Shown here one piece after another: positions 55,392-64,000 of a stretch of 64,000 nt of DNA (positions within the stretch are counted from its first letter, which is position 1; each line of letters starts with the position of its first letter). Under the pieces are notes generated by a model. The model did no database searches and was not told the DNA's origin. It worked only from the letters and a program-made list of their open reading frames with translations. The DNA lies in NCBI GenBank assembly GCA_963576475.1, contig OY754980.1:4903492-4967491 (forward strand). Reading direction: 5' to 3'. The position numbers and the translations under genes were made by a program. Source of the stretch: Molanna angustata (taxonomy: Eukaryota; Arthropoda; Insecta; Trichoptera; Molannidae).

Positions 55392-55944
55392 TAACTTTAA
55401 AAATAAACGAAATTTGAAAATGTCGATTCGTACGAAAAACTTTAAATCAAAATTCGTTTTGAAAATTCGCAAACCTATGAATATCGGAATCTGCAATTTC
55501 GCCGAGTTTTATGATATTTCTCAAGTTTTGAGAACGGAAAATAATAATAATAATAATAATATGAAGCTAGGAGCAGTCTGAAAGTTTTTCGAAGAACGTA
55601 TTTTCGAGAGCCCATCTCAAAATCCAATATATTTCTTTCGATAACTACCCGCCTTATATATTGAAATGTTTTTATCTGATTCAATGCGGAGTTATAAGTA
55701 CCTATACATGGTTGCCAAGTTCTAATATTACACGTTGTGCCCCTAAAGGGAAAGGTAGAAAGAAATGAGCGCCATTGAGATATGTTATTGAAATTATCTA
55801 TATTTGCTTTGTATTTCATTGGATCAGAGTGATTTTTATTTGAATTACTTTCAATTTTTCACCATTTGTGTACAAAATAAAATAAAAGTAAGTATAATGA
55901 ATGAAGTAGGTAACATATATACCTAGGTATTTATGATTAATTTA

Positions 55945-56190
55945 AAAAAATTATACATCCGCAATCAGACATCCTTCGAAATCTATTAGGGTATCTATTA
56001 AGCGAGCAATATGTAGACATAAAAATTTGCAAGTACTGTAGCCTAAACACTCCGTACATACACACACATTCAGAATACAATCTCAGCGTGATACTAGGTA
56101 GTTGATAATCTGCATTAAAAATTAAAAATTGCAAATTCCCCATTTAAAAATTGCAAATTCCCTTTGGGATAGTGAGGAGTAAAAAATATT
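55945..56190. mobile_element. CTCC-TIR element, partial
   Basis: GACATCCTTCGAAATCTATTA, CATTCAGAATACAATCTCAG, TAGTTGATAATCTGCA and TTGGGATAGTGAGGAGTA match the right half of 24725-25214, with an internal short duplication (AAAAATTGCAAATTCCC). Left terminus not found. Confidence 0.6.
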
Positions 56191-56936
56191 TAGTAGGTAT
56201 TCAGGGATATTTAATAAGTAGGTACCTAACAACTAAAAAGACACCTTTTAAGAAAATCATATGAAAACAACTCCACCACACCTACATACATATGTGACTG
56301 AACATCTTCAAATGGTTTTATTTTTAAATGTCTCATGGTTTTTGATTTGTAGTTAATATAGAAATTGTATGTGTTTAATTTAATATTAATGATGCAAACA
56401 TATATTTTTCAGCCATCACTAACCAATGTAAAATTCAATGAAAAACGCACTTGAGGTGAACTATGACGAAAACAACTACTTTCTCATCATAATATATATT
56501 CATCCAAAACAAAAAAGATTTCATAGTTACATTTTTTAATCTTATATTCAGTAATTTTGCCTGCTGCTAGAGTACATATTTTTTCAATTTGATATTCCAT
56601 CATTATTGCTTAAAGATTTTTATGGAAAAAACAGTTTACGCATTTTGGATATTTGAAGAAAAATATTCCTTAACTTTTGTAATTATTTTCTTGTAGAAAA
56701 ATATTAAGCATACCTCGAATTTTCACATTTATCTTATAAATCTAATAAACTACAAGGCGTAGAATAATATTTTTTTAAAATTTAAGAACACCTGAACACT
56801 TGACATATCTGAAAAAATATGTCTTGACATTTGCATTTTTGCTTCAGATTTAGAAAAGAAACCTAAAAAACATTATTTATTTCACTATGTCGTTGAATGT
56901 GAATGTAACGTGAATGTATTTTTAGTTTATTTAGCA
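56191..56936. other. AT-rich stretch, nothing recognised
   Basis: No supported feature. Confidence 0.5.
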
Positions 56937-57153
56937 TAAATGCAACTGGATGGCACGACCATGTAAACGATATTCTGAAAGATGGTAATGTAAGAAGCGT
57001 GAACAACAGACGAATGTGTATAAGACGATGTATGAATGTTGATGAGGCGATGAATGTGTGTCAAGATAGAAAAATGTGGTGTTCGGTTCTCTCTGCCTAC
57101 CCCGTGAGGGACATGGCGTGATGGTATGTATGTATGTATGTAAATGCAACTGG
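56937..57153 (+). mobile_element. LINE-A, 191-bp insertion with 13-bp target-site duplication
   Basis: TAAATGCAACTGG at 56937-56949 is repeated exactly at 57141-57153. Between them are the last codons of LINE-A (WHDHVNDILKDGNVRSVNNR, MNVDEAMNVCQDRKMWCS, VLSAYPVRDMA) and (TATG)n. Severely 5'-truncated but with an intact duplication and reading frame, so recent. Confidence 0.95.
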
Positions 57154-58370
57154 CAAAACATATTTTTCCATATATTTTGTGTTTTTTATTTTAAACAAAT
57201 ATCGCTCTACGCCTCATAATTTCCATTATTTACAACAATAACAAAAAATAACGATATTTTAAAAAGACTTTATAAGCATACTAGGTATTTACAATTGTAC
57301 CTACTTGGAAATTTACTGCCTCACTGGACAAATATGTTCTGAGGCAGTACTTTTTCAATTTGGCTTAAAAATTTAAGTAATATTTTTTATTAATATCCAA
57401 AGTTTTTTTTTTCAATACGATTCGATTAGATGATTGGAATATCAAATTGAAAAGTAGTAACCTTCGCTGGCAGCAGGCGCTATCTTAAGTAGGTACTGTT
57501 ATTTGTTTTTATTTTAAAGCCGGTCGAATACTAGTTCTATCAATTGATTCCAGATAGTATAATAATACAAATATAAAGACTGAAGTTGTAAATTTACGGT
57601 CACGGTCAATTCTAATAAACCTCCGTTAGTAGTTACTCATAGTCCCGGACTTTACCGGGTCCTACCCGGCGTTATAATTCCTGTTTTGCGTTATAATTCC
57701 TATCTAGCGTTATAATTCCAATCTCGTGATATAATAATTCCTCTTCAAACGCCTACCGGCCCATTAAGCCATCTGTTTATAAAGGCAAATTAATAAATCA
57801 AGTTTATCGCTTCCGAAATGTTAGCTGTGTCCCTTTCCGTCCCCTGTAAAGAAGCGGGTCGGCTCCCACTTGCGAGAGAGGGACAGCACCGTCCTATGAT
57901 GTTGATAATAAATCATGTTTAAGTAATAAAACGTGTAATAAACGATTTTTCGTTATAATGTTATTCGGCGTATTAAGGATTTGATTTATTCAAGAAAATA
58001 TTATAATTGTTGGACATAATTTCGAGTAATTTTAAAACGTTCATTCGTTTCCTTTAAATTCTAGTTTCAATTACTTAAAAATAAATTAAAGATCTTGATA
58101 ATATCTTCAGCTGTCGTAGCGGTTTTTAATTTTCCTATGGTCAAACGTTTCGAAAGATTAAAATCAACACTTTAAAATGCCATTGATGTCAATCCTACAC
58201 ATAATGAACATTTATGTAATATATTTTAATTTTAAATAATGTTTAAGTAATTATCGCAAACAAATTATCTATAGACATAACATAAGCAAAATTTCTTGGT
58301 AGCACACTCACCGCATGACTGTGCCACCAATATCTGGTGGCAATCAATATACCTAAACTATTTAAATATT
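57154..58370. other. Mostly unassigned
   Basis: Apart from the short tandem repeat at 57669-57745 I see no feature. 57780-57910 is less AT-rich (GTCCCTTTCCGTCCCCTG, GAAGCGGGTCGGCTCCC) and unassigned. Confidence 0.45.
57669..57745. repeat. 19-bp tandem repeat, four units
   Basis: GCGTTATAATTCC plus a variable 6-base linker at 57669, 57688 and 57707. A fourth, diverged unit (GTGATATAATAATTCC) is at 57726. Confidence 0.85.
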
Positions 58371-58415
58371 CGAATATTTTTATTATTGCATCTTATGCAA
58401 TAATAAAAATATTCG
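58371..58415. repeat. Perfect 45-bp hairpin
   Basis: 21-bp arms (CGAATATTTTTATTATTGCA plus T) around CTT. No other copy seen in the window. Confidence 0.8.
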
Positions 58416-58534
58416 ATTACTTACACATTGGTACAAGTAGGTAAATAAGACAAAAATGACCTTATAAGTCTGGCGCAATTCAGGGGTGACTTCTATGCGA
58501 AAAATGCATTTGTCACCTCAGGTATAAGAATTGT

Positions 58535-58900
58535 TGCTCTCATTATTTACAAAAAAACCAATTCTCTCAATAGACGGCGTTACAACAAAAATAAATAAAA
58601 AATAATAAGAATGTTGTTCATAATTTCACACATAGATGGCTGTAGTAAAAATTCCTTATTATCAAGCGAAAAGAATTTCAGTATTACAATATATAGAACT
58701 TTCAAAATTGAATTGATAGGGATCTCATTAAAAAGGCATAATTGGTGAACGTTGCGCAAGCGCATAAAGTGATCACGCAAACCAGCCGATGGCAGGTCGT
58801 AAGCCCTGTAGGTGCCTTGATTTCCCGGTTCTCCTACAGTAAATATTCCAACTTCGTCTCTATTGAGATAATTAAAAATCTGTTAAAAAATATTTAAATA
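58535..58900 (+). repeat. R-1 copy, near full length
   Basis: ACCAATTCTCTCAATAGACGG, GCGTTACAACAAAAA, ATATATAGAACTTTCAAAAT, GAACGTTGCGCAAGCGCATA, CAAACCAGCCGATGGCAGG, CCCTGTAGGTGCCTTGATTT, CCGGTTCTCCTACAGT and CCAACTTCGTCTCTATTGAG. The most complete uninterrupted unit. Confidence 0.75.
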
Positions 58901-61224
58901 TTTTTGGAAAATTGAAAAAGCAGGTACTTACTCAACACTAATATCACAAAGTAGGTACATGTTGTTAACAAAGGGATTTAAATTTTGACAAACAAATATT
59001 TTACTAAATAAATGTGTCATTAATATCCGATTTATTGAATGTGTTTGGAATTCTACCTCACTTTGTGTACCAATCTCCTGAACTTAAGTTGTAGTTTGTG
59101 TTAGCTCCTTTATTTTTTTACTGTATGGTAATTATTATGATGACCATTTACTGTTGCCTATAACATAATCAATTAGTACCTAATGTGCTACTAGGTATTA
59201 CTAATTTTAGTAAATTAGTAATACTTCGTCAGAACTTTACCATGAAGGCCGACAGTAATGATGTTACGATAGAATTTTCGCATTCGTTTGTTATGCGTGT
59301 GGTGTTAGGTTCTCTCTGTCTACTTCAAAATGGACACTAGCTAATAATATCTATATATTTATTTTCTTTAACTTTTTTATTTTCTTTTTAATGGCGAATT
59401 TAAAGAATGAATTATGACGTCTGAAACTTTTGTGTAAATATCTACATAGTAACATCAAACTAGATTTGAAATTCTACATTTTTTACACAGGTCCATCTGG
59501 TAAAATTTAAAAAAATAAAATAAATAAATAATCGTCCAAAAATTAATGAAATTTCGAAGTGAATTAAATTAAGTTTTATTTACCTACCCAATATAGTTAA
59601 CTAAAGTTCTAAACCCTAATATGTCTCCAATTTGGATTATTAGATTGTAGAATTATTAATTTCTATACTGACACGCAAATAAACATTGAATTTCGTTAAT
59701 AAGGACGTATCTGAAAATGTCGTGTGTTTAGTGTGCGCTTAATGTCATTAACTTTAATTCACAACAGATTTGTATGTAATCGATTTTTGACAAGAACTAT
59801 TTCATGACCGAAACACGCGATTTTTAAATCAGAAAATAATAAAAAGAAATCTTTGACTACAAGTAGAGATGGTGATATCACGGTCTTTTGTTCAATGCAT
59901 TCAATAATCTTTCAAAGACTAATGCTATGATTAAACGTATTACATATAGCGACCTTTGAAACAGTACAACAAGTGGAACAGTAGAAACAAGTCTCCCCGC
60001 GAGCGTATCCCCGTGCGAGTATATACCAAGCGAACATAAAGCACAGTCATCTTAAGTAATAAAGTGTGTGTTTGTCTCACGCGTCCTGGAAAAATAAGAA
60101 CATCTAAAAATCTATTGTATGTGCGAGCATGTACCAGTATACCTGACTCTAAAAAATGTCATAAAAATGCTGAATTATTAAATATATTTCAATAATTATT
60201 TTTTTCATACAAAATTTTGAAATGGGTGCACCGTAACAACATAGTGAAATGGGTGCACCGTATGTAACTGCAGTCTCATTGTTATTTACTAAAGAAATAT
60301 CTTCATGTTTTCATTTCGGGGGGGATTAAACCCCCTTGATCCCCCCCCCCTGCCTACGGCCTAGCAATGACGCAGAAAAATATGAGATGCGTGTTTTCCG
60401 AATGATAAGCGGGAATTCTGATGATTTTTGGTGTTGTCAACTCATAAGCGCGAATATTATTATTTCACATAATAGGTAGGTACAGTGGCGGGTTTTGACA
60501 GCGGTATGAAATGCGACGAGGAGCGCGTATGTGGTGATGAATCCCAGAAGAAGCCTCTTGATCGCCAATGGTTTAGCGCATTACTTCTTCCGGCGCTACA
60601 CAAAATCACCACAATCCTTCGAATGCAGTGCTTTTCGAAAATTTATATTAATACAATTAAACGGCGCGAACAATATATTTTTTTATATTTCATATAAACA
60701 GCTAGATAAATAAATAATCCAATTCATTTTTGTCATTACAAATATAACATTTTGTGGAATTAAGAACTCAAGAAGATCTGGTCAGCCTATTTACTATTAA
60801 GACTATCTGCGAAAGACTTTACTAGAAAAGTTCGCCAACCCCTAGCAAATATACGAAACGTCTATGAGAATTACCAAACTCGAAACTACAATAAATATAA
60901 TAATTTAGAAAATGGCCACAACTTTGTTGGTATTACTAAACATTACTGAAGCAAAAGTAAGTGAGAAAGGAAGGGAAAACTTGAAAACAAATCCACATTT
61001 AAGGTTGGGCCCGCCGTAAAGTAAATTGCTACCTAAACAGTTTTTATTATCGTTTTTCTTAACGTTGCCCCACGAATGAGGAAAATGCGCATCTCTGTTA
61101 CAACTTCCGACTTTACTCAACTATTTTATAATTAAAAATAAGTACTTAACATTCTTGAACATTCTTTTAGCTTAAAAGACCCTATTCAATCCCTTACAAT
61201 TAAATTATGTGGGTATTTTATTTA
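58901..61224. other. Long unassigned stretch
   Basis: Holds a 13-bp-arm hairpin (59195-59224, GTATTACTAATTT), a possible LINE-A tail scrap at 59285-59335 (GGTTCTCTCTGTCTAC), a G7/C5 hairpin followed by a C-run at 60317-60352, and a less AT-rich patch at 60485-60650 with an unrecognised 70-codon frame. No gene supported. Confidence 0.45.
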
Positions 61225-61370
61225 TTTTGTTATTTAACACGCATCCAATAACAAGTTGCCACATTTTGGAGACTTGTGATATTCATCGTCTCACAGATCC
61301 AGACTAAAAATACAATTGAAAACTGTGTCTCCACCGGGAATTGACCCCAGGACTTAAGGCCGACGTAAAT
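61225..61370 (-). mobile_element. SINE-B, internally deleted
   Basis: Reversed: GGTCAATTCCCGGTGGAGAC and ACAGTTTTCAATTGT (head end), then CACAAGTCTCCAAAATGTGG and CAACTTGTTATTGGATGCGT (tail end). It lacks about 200 bp relative to 21520-21912. Confidence 0.6.
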
Positions 61371-61379
61371 AGGAATAAA

Positions 61380-61530
61380 ATTATTAAAAATGTGATGTTT
61401 TGCGGCATTTTTTTAAACTACTTAATCGTCGAAAAATCTTTTTTTATTTTACCAGTTGATCGTGGCTTTAAAAGCCGAAACGGTCATCGGAAGACTAAAT
61501 AAAAGCATTGTGGAATAATATTTGTTCATA
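61380..61530 (+). ncRNA. Hammerhead-like locus, single copy
   Basis: At 61456-61485: TTGATCG, T, GGCT ... AGCC stem-loop, GAAA, CGG (one base short of CCGG), TC. Downstream is CTAAATAAAAGCATTGTGGA, then ATAATATTTG, the conserved block. I found no flanking direct repeat. Confidence 0.4.
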
Positions 61531-61969
61531 TTTTTTATAACTATTTTTATACTGTACAAAATCAAAATTTGTTCTAAAAATGCATAAAATCAAAATATTT
61601 TGGGTTTCCGATCATTTGAATCAGGTATTTACCCTTTTATTTCAGGCGTTGCTAACTGTGTGTTTATTAAAAAATACCATAAGTTCCTTCATCATTTCTC
61701 TAGTGAATGTTAGACACAAAGTTCAACATAAATTCATAGCATTCATAGCAAAGTTCAACATAAATTTATATCATTTTTTCTCTTTAACTCTTACTTTTTT
61801 TTAATCCCATTCACCGATACGCTCGGCATCGAGAAATTTTGCATTTTTGAAAAAAAAATTAAATAGAACAAATTTTTTCATAATTCTAGTTGATTACGGA
61901 TTTCTATCATTAACAGTTTCTCCGAGATCGTGTTCGCAATGTTCAAATAAGGAAAATATGTGGAACAGA

Positions 61970-62175
61970 GGACATCTTTCATTGTAGGGACCACGTAGCC
62001 AGGATGGACAGTGATAGATTTGCATATATAGCGGCGAATGAAATCCCTTCTGGCCGCCGCCGCCTACCCGGAAGAGCACCCAAGAGATGGAAGGATAGCT
62101 GGACTTCGTCATCCCAGGAGGCATAGTTTCTGAAGAACAGACCAACTAGGTCTACTAAACGAAGAAGAAGAAAAA
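61970..62175 (+). mobile_element. LINE-D C-terminal end with (GAA)n tail
   Basis: Reads HCRDHVARMDSDRFAYIAAN, then EIPSGRRRLPGRAPKRWKDS and W, with GAAGAAGAAGAAAAAAAA after the stop. The H-V-A-R-M, G-R-R-x-x-G-R-x-x-K-R-W-x-D pattern is a LINE C-terminus of the G-H-V-x-R class. Confidence 0.65.
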
Positions 62176-62194
62176 AAACAGTTTCAAACATTGA

Positions 62195-62265
62195 AAAAAA
62201 AATACCTCAAAAATTGCACAATCATAACTCCCCATTAATCTCCTTGGGGTAGGGAGGAGTAAAAA
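62195..62265. mobile_element. CTCC-TIR element, right end only
   Basis: CCTCAAAAATTGCACAATCA, TAACTCCCC, then TTGGGGTAGGGAGGAGTA, directly after the LINE-D tail. Confidence 0.6.
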
Positions 62266-62944
62266 TGAATATGGTTGTGTGATAAGGAGTGAAAAATTAA
62301 TGCATGTCTGAAACCCTACATAAAACAACAGATCATATTTATACGAGTTATGTAAATGGTTGAATTACGAAATATAATGATGATAATGTCGTTCTTATAA
62401 AAATTCTTTCTAACGTTGCGCTCATCAACAAATAACTCATCTCGACTTTGATCCGTTCACGGAAGATGATCAATTAATGGATTACACAGTATGTATTTCT
62501 GAGATGACGTTTATATACGAGATGTTGGATATCTACTAGGTAGGTACTCACTCTGGCTTATCTCAAAACGGCCCACATTGAGGAGGATAATCAATTTGAT
62601 TCAGAACCAGATGTAACCGCTCTCTCAAAGTTTCCATACTCACTCAGAGCTAATGGCTACATTCAAAGATTCGTAGCCAGTTTAGAATTGACAATAATTC
62701 ATTTTATATTTATTGAATACGTTCATAATCGAGCTGTAAGAACAAGCTTAGAGTGAAATAAACCAATTCAAAAATATGTAATGTACCTATATTTTTTTGA
62801 AGATATTTATTTTTTAATAATAAAATAATCACAATTTCATTTTCCCGCCAAACTGCAAAGCAGTTTTTTGGCAGGGCAGATTCTCTCTTTCACATAATAA
62901 CTTAAATTATGTCAGAAATTAACGAACAGCAGAAGCTTAAAGAT
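62266..62944. other. AT-rich stretch, nothing recognised
   Basis: No supported feature. Confidence 0.5.
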
Positions 62945-63345
62945 ATTTTTATTGACAAACATTTTTTCAACATCTCAATAGAGACGAAGTTGGGATATTG
63001 TAGAAGAACCAGGAAATCGAGGCACCTTCAGGGCTTACGACCTGTGATCGGCTAGTCGTAAGCCCTGTCATGCATTATTTTTAGGTAAAATGTTACACAC
63101 TATTCAAATATATAGAACTTTCAAAAATTACATCGATAAGGGAACTCAATAAGAAGGCATAATTGGTGAACGTTGCGCAAGCGCATAAAATGATCACGTA
63201 AACCAGCCGATGACAAGTCGTAAGCCCTGTAGGTGCCTCGAGTTCCTGGTTCTTCTACAATATCCCAACTTCGTCTCTATTGAGATGTTGAAAAAATGTT
63301 TGTCAATAAAAATACCATTTGACTCCCGAAAAGGAAAAAAATCCA
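62945..63345. repeat. R-1 inverted pair
   Basis: 62945-63060 carries the R-1 end on the minus strand (CATCTCAATAGAGACGAAGT, GGGATATTGTAGAAGAACCA). 63075-63345 carries R-1 on plus through the same end (TTCTTCTACAATATCCC). The two ends can fold onto each other over about 100 bp. Confidence 0.7.
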
Positions 63346-63459
63346 ATGTTTCAATCAATCCAAAAATTCAATGCGTATATGCAATTAAAAAAGAATATTC
63401 GAAACTAAAAGAATTCATTTGTTCATTCGTTCATATAGGTACCTAACCAACTGAGCGCT

Positions 63460-63625
63460 TTATGCGCTTGCGCAAAGTGATCACGTAAACCAACCGATGA
63501 CAGGTCGTAAGCCCTGTAGGTGCCTTGATTTCCCGGTTCTCCTACAGTAAATATTCCAACTTCGTCTCTATTGAGATAATTAAAAATCTGTCAAAAAATA
63601 TCTTTGACTCCCGACAGGGAAAAAA
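63460..63625 (+). repeat. R-1 fragment
   Basis: GCGCTTTATGCGCTTGCGCAA, CGTAAACCAACCGATGACAG, CCCTGTAGGTGCCTTGATTT and CCAACTTCGTCTCTATTGAG. Nearly identical in its 3' part to the 58535 copy. Confidence 0.7.
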
Positions 63626-64000
63626 TCTATTTTATAAATAAAAATATTCTATATCAATAGAGCAAACTCATTACCAAGACAATGTAATCTTTGAATAGGT
63701 GAGTGAATATAATAGATTTTATAATATAAAATAGTAATGCCTGTTTGTTTATTAACGTTAAGTAGGTATGTGTGTGTATTTGAACCCATCACGAAATGTA
63801 AGAGGAGACGACTGTAATGTGTTCAGCTGAGTGGAAATTGTCTGTCTGATGCTGTACAACAATATTTTGTTCCCACAAAGACTGTCAAACTGAAACACGA
63901 TACTGCAGGGGAATCTCACACATTGTACAAAAGAAAAAAAAACTCGTAAAAAGGGGATAGGATAATATTTCTTCAACATAGTACAGTATCTGAAGACTTT
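63626..64000. other. AT-rich stretch, nothing recognised
   Basis: No supported feature up to the window end. Confidence 0.5.

Noticed and set aside
60485..60697. 70-codon plus-strand frame in a less AT-rich patch
   Set aside because: No recognisable domain, no neighbour context and a competing frame in the same place. Mentioned only as an unassigned patch.

Overview
This window looks like a stretch of insect chromosome, most likely from a moth or butterfly. It is AT-rich, has no operon structure and no intact host gene that I can recognise, and carries non-LTR retrotransposon (LINE) families with 3' ends of the kind common in Lepidoptera. The assignment to Lepidoptera is inference. Nearly everything that can be explained is transposon debris at several ages, much of it nested. 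Family labels (LINE-A, SINE-A, R-1 and so on) are mine and serve only to link copies within this window.

Layout. 1-13 kb: small palindromic MITEs, one split by a LINE-A; tRNA-derived SINE-A copies; two copies of a composite repeat; degraded LINE-B and LINE-C tails; a Penelope-like remnant with perfect 17-bp flanking repeats. 14.1-16.7 kb: the best coding sequence, a 5'-truncated LINE reverse transcriptase with one stop and one frameshift. 17-29 kb: LINE and SINE remnants, a large foldback element, a TA-flanked inverted-repeat element and a 57-bp tandem array. 29-35 kb: LINE tails, and a 23-bp satellite (69-bp higher-order period) born inside a LINE-A copy. 36-40 kb: a 1.36-kb DNA transposon with many subterminal repeats, then a second inverted-repeat element flanked by LINE-I pieces. 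41-51 kb: LINE-I, further LINE tails, and a LINE with a restriction-like endonuclease domain, itself split by a DNA element. 52-64 kb: two more foldback elements, further LINE and SINE copies, and clustered copies of dispersed repeat R-1.

The most interesting pattern is a recurring RNA-like motif at six loci plus one weaker one. It reads: a CTGANGA-like core, one extra base, a short stem-loop, GAAA or a near variant, usually a four-base self-complementary box (CCGG, CATG, GCGC or CTAG), then TC or TT. This resembles a minimal hammerhead ribozyme whose helix III can form only between two molecules. One copy lies just downstream of a Penelope-like C-terminal reading frame. Three others sit in both arms of near-perfect palindromes of about 190-240 bp, which are flanked by 10-12-bp direct repeats. 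I read these as one class of retroelement (Penelope-like or retrozyme-like), but the extra base before stem II departs from the canonical hammerhead and activity is unproven.
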